In this document: positions 25,398-33,190 of the stretch, one piece after another | Numbering within the stretch: position 1 is the stretch's first letter | How the letters are laid out: every line of letters starts with the position of its first letter | From: CAZOEL01 sp964578835 | GTDB lineage: Bacteria; Desulfobacterota; Syntrophobacteria; Syntrophobacterales; Syntrophobacteraceae | Assembly (NCBI GenBank): GCA_964578835.1 | Contig: CAZOEL010000028.1 | Coordinates: 1-64,000 of the forward strand | DNA length: 64,000 nt | Direction: 5' to 3' | Position numbers and translations under genes: made by a program | The notes under the pieces: generated by a model | What the model was told of the DNA's origin: nothing | What the model saw: only the letters and a program-made list of their open reading frames with translations | Databases searched by the model: none

Positions 25398-26357
25398 GTG
25401 TCGGTCCATAGTCCAGTTGATGTAATCATTGTGGGAGGAGGCCCCGGGGGGCTTACTGCCGGGCTTTATTGCATGAGAGCTGCTCTCGAGTCGTTGCTCT
25501 TCGAAAAGGGAACCCCTGGAGGGCAGGTAGCGATATCAAAAGACGTGGAGAATTATCCGGGCCTTGAGAGCGTCACGGGCTTCGATCTTTCGGAAAAGCT
25601 CCTTCATCACGCTCAGTCCTATGGGCTGGAGGTGGTGCGGGAAGAAGTCGAAAGGATAAAACCGGGCGATGGGGGCGTCCATTCGGTGGAGCTGGCCAAT
25701 GGCGGGGATGTTCAAGCCCATGCCTTGATTTTGGCTATGGGTGGAACCGCAAAAAAGCTCGGCGTTCCCGGAGAAGAAGAGTACCTGGGGAAAGGCGTTT
25801 CGTATTGTGCGACCTGCGACGGATTCTTTTTCCGCGAAAAAGTCGTCGTGGTTGTGGGCGGAGGGGATACAGCAATTGAAGAAGCGTTGTATCTTTCGAA
25901 GATTGCTTCTAAAGTATATGTGGCTCATAGGCGAAGCTCATTCAAGGCAAGCAAGATTCTCCAGGCGCGCCTTATGGCTGACCCGAAAATCGAGGTGATC
26001 TGGAACGCCGTTGTCACGGACATCAAGGGAGACGGCCGCGAGGTGCGGACAATATCGCTCGAGGATGTCGAGAGCGGTGGGAAACGGGAGCTGTCAACCG
26101 AAGGCGTTTTTATCTTCATCGGTTATTCTCCCAATAATCAACTGGTTCCCTCCGGCGTTCTGATGAATGATAACGGGTGTATCATTACTGACGAGAAATG
26201 CGAGACTTCTATCCCGGGCATATTCGCTATTGGGGACATAAGACAGAAGTACGCCAACCAAATTGCCATTGCCGTCGCCGACGGGTGCACGGCTGCGTTG
26301 GCCGCGGCGCGATATGTCGAAGCCGCCAAATTCGGCGACATGTCCTTAAGAGCATGA
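25398..26357 (+). CDS. trxB: Thioredoxin reductase-like flavoprotein
   Basis: 319 residues. FAD motif IIVGGGPGGLTAG near the N-terminus, active-site C137-AT-C140, NADPH motif VVGGGDTAIEEA followed by HRRSSFKAS, whose paired arginines indicate NADPH, and the C-terminal FAD motif GIFAIGDIR. It reduces a thioredoxin or glutaredoxin-like partner. The start is GTG after a ggggggt ribosome site. It lies inside a redox cluster and may feed electrons to the upstream CIHC protein or the downstream rubredoxin. Confidence 0.92.
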   Translation: MSVHSPVDVIIVGGGPGGLTAGLYCMRAALESLLFEKGTPGGQVAISKDVENYPGLESVTGFDLSEKLLHHAQSYGLEVVREEVERIKPGDGGVHSVELANGGDVQAHALILAMGGTAKKLGVPGEEEYLGKGVSYCATCDGFFFREKVVVVVGGGDTAIEEALYLSKIASKVYVAHRRSSFKASKILQARLMADPKIEVIWNAVVTDIKGDGREVRTISLEDVESGGKRELSTEGVFIFIGYSPNNQLVPSGVLMNDNGCIITDEKCETSIPGIFAIGDIRQKYANQIAIAVADGCTAALAAARYVEAAKFGDMSLRA

Positions 26358-26400
26358 AACTACAATAGATCGAAGCTGCTGCAACCAGGAGGAGAAATAA

Positions 26401-26610
26401 ATGGCGAAGCCTGAAGAGATCTATCAATGTCAGATGGTGAACTGTGGGTGCTTCTATGATCCGGACAGAGGAGACCGCAAGGGGAAAGTCCCTAAAGGCG
26501 TTTGCTTCGCGGATCTCCCGGATGACTGGAAGTGCCCCGTCTGTGGAGCGGGCAAGAAAATGTTCCGGCCTCTTGCCGGTCCCGGGTCGGTGGTGGAAGA
26601 GGGTAAATGA
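26401..26610 (+). CDS. Rubredoxin with CX4C first loop
   Basis: 69 residues. The second metal loop is classical (LPDDWKCPVCGAGKKMF, C45 and C48). The first loop is C10-QMVN-C15, a CX4C spacing instead of CX2C, as known for the second rubredoxin type of Desulfovibrio desulfuricans. Aromatic and glycine positions (CFYDPDRGD) fit rubredoxin. It binds one iron and transfers single electrons in the cytosol. The ATG follows caggaggag. It is flanked by trxB and a flavodoxin, the typical setting of anaerobe electron-transfer clusters. Confidence 0.92.
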   Translation: MAKPEEIYQCQMVNCGCFYDPDRGDRKGKVPKGVCFADLPDDWKCPVCGAGKKMFRPLAGPGSVVEEGK

Positions 26611-26655
26611 GGCGCCGATTTTAACATCGCGTTGTCTAATTGAAGGAGAAACGGC

Positions 26656-27099
26656 ATGGCAAAAGCATTGATCGTGTATGCAACCAGAACGAATCAAACC
26701 AAGAAGATCGCTGACCTCATTGCTGAGGGCATGCGGTTCAAGGGAATGGAAGTCGATATTTTGAATGTGAACGAATTCAATGACAAACAGGTCGACCCAC
26801 AAAGCTATGACGCGCTCCTGCTTGGATCGGCGACTTATCACGGCGATATGCTGCAGTCGATGAAAACCCTTCTGTTCGCGTTGGAAAAGCCGAATCTGGA
26901 GGGCAAAGTAGGAGGCTCCTTCGGCGCTTTCGGTTGGAGTGGGGAGGCTCCGGACAGGATTTTCGATACGATGAGGCATATCTACAAGATGGAAATGGTT
27001 CCGGCCGGGCCGCTGAGACTCAAGTCCTCTTCCCTGGGGGGAGGAATCAAAATGGCCCAGGATTACGGCGGCTCGATTGCAAAGAAGCTGATGGGATGA
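26656..27099 (+). CDS. Flavodoxin
   Basis: 147 residues. The FMN phosphate loop is YATRTNQTKKIA (T/S-x-T-x-x-T pattern). LLLGSATYHGDM and GSFGAFGWSGEA form the isoalloxazine loops and resemble the flavodoxin part of FprA-type proteins. It is a low-potential one-electron carrier. An aaggagaa site precedes the ATG. It probably donates electrons to the sulfite-reductase-like protein just downstream or shares them with the rubredoxin. Confidence 0.92.
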   Translation: MAKALIVYATRTNQTKKIADLIAEGMRFKGMEVDILNVNEFNDKQVDPQSYDALLLGSATYHGDMLQSMKTLLFALEKPNLEGKVGGSFGAFGWSGEAPDRIFDTMRHIYKMEMVPAGPLRLKSSSLGGGIKMAQDYGGSIAKKLMG

Positions 27100-27159
27100 T
27101 CTCTGATTCCACTGCCGAACAAAATTTGATCTGAGACGGGAGTTTCCGGAGGATATTTG

Positions 27160-27831
27160 ATGGCTGAGGATCGATTAGAGAAAGGCGCTATTCTACAAAG
27201 GGACAAGGAAAGCTACGCTATTGCCCCGCACATACCGGGAGGCATAATAACCGATTTCGACTTGTTGCGAAGAATTGCAGATGTGGCCGAAAAATACAAC
27301 GTAAAGGCCATAAAGCTTACCTCCGCTCAGCGGTTTGCCATGGTCGGGCTTCGTGAGGAAGATCTGGATCAGGTTTGGAAAGATCTCGGGCTTTCGCCCG
27401 GAGCCGCCATTGGTCTTTGCGTGAGATCCATCAAGATTTGTCCCGGAACGGCATTCTGTCGCATCGCCATGCAGGACGCCGTGGGAATCGGATTGAAGCT
27501 GGATGAAAAGTATCATGGCTACAATCTTCCATACAAATTCAAGATGGGCGTTTCGGGATGCCCGAACAATTGCTCGGAATCTTCCATCAAAGATGTCGGG
27601 CTGGTCGGAACGGCAAAGGGCTGGCGGTTGCTTGCCGGAGGATTCGTATCCGGCCTGAAGCCCCGGCTGGCCGATCTCATTGCCGCCGATCTCAATGATG
27701 AAGAAGCTCTGGCGCTTGTGGATAAAATCGTAGAATGGCATCAGAAGGCGGGAAAAGCCAAACGCCTCGGTCGCGTCATCGATGAAGTGGGGTTGGAGCA
27801 ATTCAAAGCGGACCTTGCCCTAAAGGCTTGA
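27160..27831 (+). CDS. Small siroheme/4Fe-4S sulfite (or nitrite) reductase-like protein
   Basis: 223 residues. One complete nitrite/sulfite reductase half: ferredoxin-like half-domain at about 8-78, then the cluster ligands C94-X5-C100 (CPGTAFC) and C134-X3-C138 (GCPNNC), with LTSAQRFAMVGL as the substrate-side strand. This matches the low-molecular-weight assimilatory-type sulfite reductase of Desulfovibrio vulgaris in size and motifs. It should reduce sulfite to sulfide with electrons from the adjacent flavodoxin or rubredoxin; the partner is inferred from position. The ATG at 27160 follows ccggagg. Confidence 0.88.
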   Translation: MAEDRLEKGAILQRDKESYAIAPHIPGGIITDFDLLRRIADVAEKYNVKAIKLTSAQRFAMVGLREEDLDQVWKDLGLSPGAAIGLCVRSIKICPGTAFCRIAMQDAVGIGLKLDEKYHGYNLPYKFKMGVSGCPNNCSESSIKDVGLVGTAKGWRLLAGGFVSGLKPRLADLIAADLNDEEALALVDKIVEWHQKAGKAKRLGRVIDEVGLEQFKADLALKA

Positions 27832-27874
27832 GTGCGACCCAAAAGAAATAACGCCCCAAGGCGTGTCTTGCATG

Positions 27875-27945
27875 TGCAGGAGCCGGCTTCCAGCCGCGAC
27901 GAAGCAGCCGCGAGTCGCCCATGTCGCAGCTGGAAGCCCTTCCTA
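27875..27945. repeat. REP-like palindrome
   Basis: gagccggcttccagccgcgac and gtcgcagctggaagccc form an inverted pair about 70 bp long in the gap between the convergent sulfite-reductase and GGDEF genes. It may end transcription from either side. Confidence 0.5.
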
Positions 27946-27979
27946 TAAGCGACGACTATTCTAACAAAAACCCAGTCGA

Positions 27980-29035
27980 TCAGGCGCGCTCGTTCAGCAC
28001 CACTCGATTGCGTCCCTGCCTTTTCGCCCTGTAAAGTCCCTCGTCAGCCAGGGTAATGAGCGGGACCGGCGAGATCTCGTCGGACGGGATCATGCTGGAC
28101 ACCCCGCAGCTGAGCGTAAGACAGCCGCCCTCGAAGTTGTGTGAATGAGAGATTTGCAGTTTTTGCACTTCCAACCTGATGGCTTCGGCTACATGAACCG
28201 CCCCTCCAGCCGAAGTGTTCGAAAGGACCACGGCGAATTCCTCTCCCCCGTAACGAGCCGCCAGGTCGGTGGGGCGATTTGCGCTTTCTCTGAGGACCTG
28301 GGCGATCGTTTGAAGACAAGCGTCTCCGGCTTGATGCCCGAAGGAGTCGTTGTAGAGCTTGAAGTGGTCTATATCACAGAGAATCAAGGAAATGGGCGCC
28401 TCCTCTCTTTTCATGCGCCTCCATTCCTGGCTTATGAATTCATCGAACCTGCGGCGGTTGGCCAAATGCGTCAGTCCGTCCTGGGTGGCAAGACGCTGCA
28501 ATTCCTGATTTCTTTCTTTGAGCGCATCTTCGGCGAGCTTGCGCTTCGTGATATCGCTGAGGATGCCGACCGAGCCGACCAGCTTGCCTTGTTCATCCTT
28601 CCACGGAAAAGAGTGGTCGCCTACCCATTTGAGGTCTCCGCTTTTTGTCCGTATCAGGTAATCCGCCATAAACTCTCCGATATTGCCTTCAAGCCTGTTC
28701 CTGGATATCACCTCCGGGGAAAGGTTCTCCTCGCCCGGGCTTTCAATGCCCATTACCAGGTTGGAAAACCCGAGGGTTTTGATTTCAATCGGCGAGTAGC
28801 CCGTCAGCTTGCATATGGAAGGGCTTAGATAATCGTATGTCATGGAATTGTATCGGAGGCGGTAGAGGACGTCTCCGGTTGTCTCCGCCATGAACCGGAA
28901 CCTCTCTTCGCTTTCCCTCAGCGCTTCTTCCACTCTTTTACGATCCCTTTCCAACGCCTCCAGGCAGGCCACTCTTTTGCGCAGCTCCGCCAAATCCCGG
29001 ATGAGACGCTCTTTTGTTTTGTCCTCATCTTTCAT
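27980..29035 (-). CDS. PAS-GGDEF diguanylate cyclase
   Basis: 351 residues. An N-terminal coiled coil (about 5-45) leads into one PAS/PAC unit (about 45-170; GDHSFPWKDEQGKLVGSVGI, DITKRKLAEDALKERN) and then a GGDEF domain (about 185-350; DGLTHLANRRRFDEF). The active site is RYGGEEF. An inhibitory I-site RPTD lies five residues before it, so product inhibition by cyclic-di-GMP is likely. It should make cyclic-di-GMP from GTP in response to a PAS-sensed signal. No membrane segment is seen, so it is cytosolic. It is divergent from the Fur-family gene. Confidence 0.92.
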   Translation of the reverse strand: MKDEDKTKERLIRDLAELRKRVACLEALERDRKRVEEALRESEERFRFMAETTGDVLYRLRYNSMTYDYLSPSICKLTGYSPIEIKTLGFSNLVMGIESPGEENLSPEVISRNRLEGNIGEFMADYLIRTKSGDLKWVGDHSFPWKDEQGKLVGSVGILSDITKRKLAEDALKERNQELQRLATQDGLTHLANRRRFDEFISQEWRRMKREEAPISLILCDIDHFKLYNDSFGHQAGDACLQTIAQVLRESANRPTDLAARYGGEEFAVVLSNTSAGGAVHVAEAIRLEVQKLQISHSHNFEGGCLTLSCGVSSMIPSDEISPVPLITLADEGLYRAKRQGRNRVVLNERA

Positions 29036-29294
29036 TGTGTAAACCTTTGGAATGAAAGCTGTCGATTCGCGCGATTTCAGTAGAAAAGCGGATATTAACA
29101 GAGCGCCGGCCTACATGCAAAATGTTCAAGACGGACCCCATAATTTCTATTTCCTTTATACTCTCTATTTTCTTTCATTCTTTACTGTGCGTTTACGCTC
29201 TTTACATATATACTAGCAATGCGATATTAAAGAGAAATGGGAATTCAATCTTCGTAGGGGCCTATTCTAAAATTTTGCAGGAGGGGATGAGGGT

Positions 29295-29741
29295 ATGGAA
29301 GAAATGGAAATAGCCGAGAAGGACTATATCGGCACTTTGAGGGAGCACGGATTGCAGGTAACTTATCAGCGCCTCGCTATTTATCAAGCGCTGTGCGCTA
29401 CAAAGGAACATCTTAGCGCCGAGGAGATCCATCAACAGGTGAAGAAGCGCTTCCCTATGATCTCTCTTGGCACTGTGTATAAATCGTTGGAACGACTGCA
29501 CGCCGCCGGCGTCATTCAAAAACCGATGCCGACGGCCGAAGTGGTTAAATATGAATCGAATCTCTCGAACCACCATCATCTGGTTTGTCTCAAATGCAAC
29601 GCCATCTTCGATGTGAGCGATCCGGCGCTGACCGCGGATATATGTCTCAATGACTGCAAGGACTTTCGTCCCGTGCGTCACCAGGTTATCATTGAAGGCT
29701 ATTGCAGCAGTTGTGCTAAAAAGATGAATGATAAGGACTGA
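29295..29741 (+). CDS. Fur/PerR-family metal-dependent regulator
   Basis: 148 residues. Winged-helix N-terminus (GLQVTYQRLAIYQALCATKE, ISLGTVYKSLERLHAAGVI), the metal-binding SNHHHLVCLKC, and a second CxxC at the C-terminus (YCSSCAK), giving the structural Zn(Cys)4 site typical of PerR and Fur. Its HHHLVC pattern and short length are closer to PerR, but the regulatory metal and signal cannot be fixed by eye. The ATG lies after gaggggatgaggg. It stands alone between a diguanylate cyclase and a sensor kinase, and no Fur-box operator was clearly seen. Confidence 0.9.
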   Translation: MEEMEIAEKDYIGTLREHGLQVTYQRLAIYQALCATKEHLSAEEIHQQVKKRFPMISLGTVYKSLERLHAAGVIQKPMPTAEVVKYESNLSNHHHLVCLKCNAIFDVSDPALTADICLNDCKDFRPVRHQVIIEGYCSSCAKKMNDKD

Positions 29742-29836
29742 TTATCCTGTGAGGCATGTGGGCTGTGGATCCGTTATGGGAGACCCCATGCCTCCAATAA
29801 GAATCCGCAAGGTTTTCTATTCTCCGGAGGCTTCAA

Positions 29837-31132
29837 ATGAAAGTGCGCGGCGCGCCCAAGGATGCGATAAAAGTCCTTCTCGTGGAGGATGACCGGGATG
29901 ATTGTGCGCTGGTCGAAGATCTTCTTTCGGAGGTTTCATCCACAGCATACGAATTGACGTGTCTTTGCGAGTACACAGACGCTTTGGAAGCCCTGATGAG
30001 CGGCTCTTACGCCGCCTGTTTGCTCGATTACAGGCTTGGCGGGTACGACGGCCTGAGTCTGCTGCGCGAGGCGACCGAGCGGGGCTGCGAAGTCCCTGTC
30101 ATCTTCCTGACCGGCCAGGGGGATCACAGTGTGGATGTGGAGGCGATGGAATTCGGAGCAATCGACTATCTTGCGAAGAATCAAATAAGCGCCGACGTTC
30201 TGGACCGTTCTATTCGCTATTCCATTAAGCAAAGGCAAACCGAGCGCTCTTTGCGGGAAGCTCGAGATTTGCTGGGAATGCTCGTTGAGGAGCGAACGGC
30301 GGAGCTGGCGCAGACCAACGAGCAATTGAAGCTGGAGATAGAGGAGCGAAAGAATATAGAATCGAGTTTAAGGGAATCGGAGGAGCGCCTTCGATTCCTT
30401 TCTTCCGGGCTTCTGCGGATTCAGGAGGATGAGAGGTGCAGTCTCGCCCGTGAGTTGCACGACAGCATCGGGCAGTCGATGATCGCGATTAAATTTCGCC
30501 TCGAGCACTTGCTCCATGAAACTGTATCCAGAAATTTGCAGGAGCTTGTGACGGAATTTGGAAACCTCATCGAGCTTATCCAACTCGGCATTGATGAGAC
30601 CCGGCGGATCTGCTCGGGCCTGCGTCCTTCCATAATTGACAACCTGGGCGTGCTGGCGAGCATCAGATGGCTCTGCGAGCAGTTTGAGACGACTCATCCG
30701 GACGTTCGGATCCAGAGGGAGCTTCAGGTCAGGGAGGAAAATGTTCCAGACCCCCTGAAGATCGTCATATTCAGGATACTTCAGGAGGCTCTGAACAATA
30801 TCGCCAAGCACAGTCGCGCTCAATCCGTTTATGTGGTTTTCAGAGAGTTGCTGGACAACTCGATGGAGCTGATCATAGAAGACGACGGAGTGGGCTTCGA
30901 AGCGAGCGCGGGATCTGCCGGCAATGTTCCGGGCAAGGGGTTCGGGCTTCTCAGCATGAGAGAGCGGGCTACTCTGTCGGGTGGCGCCTTTTCAATCGAA
31001 TCCAGACCGGGTTTGGGGACTACCGTTCGAGCTTCCTGGCCGGGCAAGCAATTGCATGAAGATTCGCGCCGACGGGGAGCCGACCTTTTCAATGAAAAAA
31101 AAGAAACAGTCGAATACTTCAAGGGCATGTGA
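29837..31132 (+). CDS. Response-regulator receiver fused to a HisKA_3 (NarX/UhpB-type) histidine kinase
   Basis: 431 residues. Receiver at 12-130 with the acidic pocket VEDDRDD and phospho-acceptor Asp64 (CLLDYRLGGYDGL). A coiled coil occupies about 133-195. The HisKA_3 dimerisation segment has His208 (LARELHDSIGQSMIAIKFRL), and the HATPase_c region shows LNNIAKHSRA, EDDGVGFE and GFGLLSMRERA. Placing the receiver in front suggests the kinase is itself switched by an upstream phosphotransfer partner. It is cytosolic, with no output regulator next to it. It is followed 3 bp later by an acyltransferase gene. Confidence 0.9.
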   Translation: MKVRGAPKDAIKVLLVEDDRDDCALVEDLLSEVSSTAYELTCLCEYTDALEALMSGSYAACLLDYRLGGYDGLSLLREATERGCEVPVIFLTGQGDHSVDVEAMEFGAIDYLAKNQISADVLDRSIRYSIKQRQTERSLREARDLLGMLVEERTAELAQTNEQLKLEIEERKNIESSLRESEERLRFLSSGLLRIQEDERCSLARELHDSIGQSMIAIKFRLEHLLHETVSRNLQELVTEFGNLIELIQLGIDETRRICSGLRPSIIDNLGVLASIRWLCEQFETTHPDVRIQRELQVREENVPDPLKIVIFRILQEALNNIAKHSRAQSVYVVFRELLDNSMELIIEDDGVGFEASAGSAGNVPGKGFGLLSMRERATLSGGAFSIESRPGLGTTVRASWPGKQLHEDSRRRGADLFNEKKETVEYFKGM

Positions 31133-31135
31133 GGC

Positions 31136-32026
31136 ATGTTAGAATCATGGGTTGGGCCGGTGCGCGGCGTCATGTCGTTTGTCGTTCTCTTACTGAATAC
31201 CGTTTTCTGGTGCTCTTTGCTATTCATGATAGCGCTGCTCAAGCTGCTCATTCCCATCGACGGATGGCGCATTGCCTGTCTGAGACTTTCCAATGAAATC
31301 GTTCAATTGTGGGTTGGGGTCAATAATTTCGGACTGAAGCTGACGAAAGACATCGATTGGGATGTCGAAGGCCTCGACGGCTTGAGCGCGGACAGGTGGT
31401 ATCTATTGATCGCCAACCACCAGTCTATGATCGATATCGCGGTCTTGCAGAGTATCTTCCACAGAAGGACTCCGCTGCTGAAATTCTTCCTCAAGCAGGA
31501 GCTTTTCTGGGTGCCGATTCTTGGATTGGCATGGTGGGCCTTGGATTTTCCTTTCATGAAAAGGAGCTCGTCAGCCAGGCAGGATCTGGAGACTGCGCGC
31601 AAAGCATGTGAAAAATTCAAACTGGCGCCCGTTACCGTTATGAATTTTGTAGAAGGAACGAGGTTTACCGCTGCGAAAAAAGAAGATCAGAAATCGCCCT
31701 TCACTCATCTTCTCAAGCCCAAGGTCGGCGGCATTTCCGTTGTGCTTGGCGCCATGGGCGAGCAGCTTGATTCGATACTCGATGTGACGATTGCCTACCC
31801 GCAAGGACCGCAGGGGATGTGGAGCTTCCTTTGCTGTAAATCCACGCAAATCAAGGTTCGGGTAAAACAGATTCCGGTTACGAGCGAGCTTGTGGGAGAT
31901 TTCCTTGCGGACCGGGACTATCGCAGGCGATTCCTCCTTTGGCTGAGCTCCCTCTGGGAAGAAAAAGATAAATTGATCGATACTCTTCTTCATTCGTCGG
32001 ATGATAAGGCAGCTTACAACAAATAA
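31136..32026 (+). CDS. YihG-like acyltransferase (PlsC superfamily)
   Basis: 296 residues. One or two N-terminal membrane segments (about 12-40), then the PlsC motifs NHQSMIDIAVLQ (HX4D), FFLKQELFWVPILGLAWW, and MNFVEGTRFT. The layout and length match the YihG/1-acyl-glycerol-3-phosphate acyltransferase-like group, which transfers an acyl chain to a lysophospholipid at the inner membrane. It starts 3 bp after the kinase gene and is probably co-transcribed. The last six codons (KAAYNK and TAA) lie within the terminal repeat of a family A element, so the native C-terminus was probably replaced. Confidence 0.88.
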   Translation: MLESWVGPVRGVMSFVVLLLNTVFWCSLLFMIALLKLLIPIDGWRIACLRLSNEIVQLWVGVNNFGLKLTKDIDWDVEGLDGLSADRWYLLIANHQSMIDIAVLQSIFHRRTPLLKFFLKQELFWVPILGLAWWALDFPFMKRSSSARQDLETARKACEKFKLAPVTVMNFVEGTRFTAAKKEDQKSPFTHLLKPKVGGISVVLGAMGEQLDSILDVTIAYPQGPQGMWSFLCCKSTQIKVRVKQIPVTSELVGDFLADRDYRRRFLLWLSSLWEEKDKLIDTLLHSSDDKAAYNK

Positions 32027-32174
32027 CCTACCAAAATTGGTTCAGACACGCCTACCGTCATTCCGGCAATCTTCAAGCCGGAATCCAGGTTTTTCGCGGG
32101 GCTGGATTCCGGCCAAAACCATGCCGGAATGACAGAACCCCTCTTCCTGGCAGGTTATTTGTTGTGAGCTGCCT
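32007..32174. repeat. Repeat family A, uninterrupted copy
   Basis: 168 bp. The ends are near-perfect inverted repeats of 24 bp, starting aggcagcttacaacaaataa at the left. The interior is a palindromic module (tcattccggcaatcttcaag ... atgccggaatgac) of a kind found in many proteobacterial genomes. The left end supplies the stop of the acyltransferase. The copy at 60322-60750 has the same ends and interior, but with a B element inside. Confidence 0.85.
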
Positions 32175-32186
32175 AAGCCGGATGCG

Positions 32187-32636
32187 TTAATGCGATGAAT
32201 GCAAAGAGCGGGCTTTCCGGGGCTCCGCTGTCCCGCGCTGTTGATTCTTTTTGTATGAGCCGACGAAAAATAAGACTTTGGCTTTCAGAATATGGGGGTC
32301 GATCGGCTTCAATATGTAATCCACGGCGCCCAGCTTGTAGCCTTGCGCGATTTCCCTTTCCTCTTTGCTCACGGCGGTGAGAAAAATGACGGGGATATAG
32401 CGCGATTTTTCCCGCTGCTTGATTGCCTCGGCTATCTCAAATCCATCCATGACGGGCATTTGCACATCGAGCAAAATCAGAGCGAAATCCATTGATAGGA
32501 TGAATCTCAGCGCCTCCCTCCCCGTGAGGGCTTTCACGATATTGTAGTCGGGATTCGCCAGGACCGCCTCCAAGGCAAGTAAATTTTCCGGCCTGTCATC
32601 CACTATCAGAATATTTGGTTTATTCGCGATATTCAT
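32187..32636 (-). CDS. Single-domain response regulator (CheY-like)
   Basis: About 149 residues: one receiver domain only (NILIVDDRPENLLALE, phospho-acceptor Asp57 in LILLDVQMPVMDGFE, IFLTAVSKEE, and K in LKPIDPHIL), followed by a short basic tail. The DDRPENL pattern is typical of receivers that work with large hybrid kinases. With no output domain it should act by protein contact or phosphotransfer. The ATG at 32636 is chosen because gagg stands 8 bp upstream. It lies near cheR and the HAMP hybrid kinase on the same strand, but 540 bp of repeats intervene. Confidence 0.9.
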   Translation of the reverse strand: MNIANKPNILIVDDRPENLLALEAVLANPDYNIVKALTGREALRFILSMDFALILLDVQMPVMDGFEIAEAIKQREKSRYIPVIFLTAVSKEEREIAQGYKLGAVDYILKPIDPHILKAKVLFFVGSYKKNQQRGTAEPRKARSLHSSH

Positions 32637-32712
32637 CTTCATCACCTCGTCTGAGCGCTCGTTGACAGGCCCGTTGGTTCGCTGACCACTTCGAATATTC
32701 AGGTTGCAGTCT

Positions 32713-32820
32713 TTCCCTCTCCCTGAGGGTGAGGGGAAATTCTCTTTCTAAAGACTACTTCCCTCAATTTCTAAAGAATACTTCCCTCACCCCGACCCTC
32801 TCCCTGAGGGAGAGGGGGCC
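32713..32820. repeat. Short ctctccctgaggg palindromes
   Basis: Two copies of a ccctctccctgaggg-type palindrome separated by a duplicated ttctaaaga(c/a)tacttccctca unit. A similar ccctctccctcagggagaggg palindrome recurs at about 42352-42373. No gene is seen. Confidence 0.6.
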
Positions 32821-32903
32821 CGCTCCTTGAGGAAAAGTGTCAAGGGGAGAGAAGCTGGAGCTTCTCGATCCATTGCGTTCCCAAGCTCCAGCTTGGGTAC
32901 GAG

Positions 32904-33127
32904 CTACTCTATGCACACATCTTTGCCGATGTAGCAGGGCAGCTGATTTAGGGGGTGGCCCGGGCAACTGGTTGCCCGGGTGCGAAGCATAAGAGGCTCA
33001 AGCAGGACACTGCCCAGTTGCCTTATTCCTCTTGCCCTTCGGGCGCGGGCAACCCGTTGCCCGCGCTGCCCCGGATCCGTAAGATCCCGCACCACTCTAT
33101 ATCTCACGAGATGTGTGCATAGAGTAG
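32904..33127. repeat. Repeat family F: 224-bp MITE-like element
   Basis: Perfect 19-bp terminal inverted repeats: ctactctatgcacacatct at the left and its exact complement at the right. Inside are two further hairpins, one built on gggcaactggttgccc and one on gcgggcaacccgttgcccgc. No open frame is present. Only one copy is in the window. It lies between the single REC gene and cheR. Confidence 0.8.
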
Positions 33128-33190
33128 GGGAACGAGGGGGGATGGCGCATATCCGGTATCCAGCTTCCTTCGTCTAGCATCCGGCATTCG

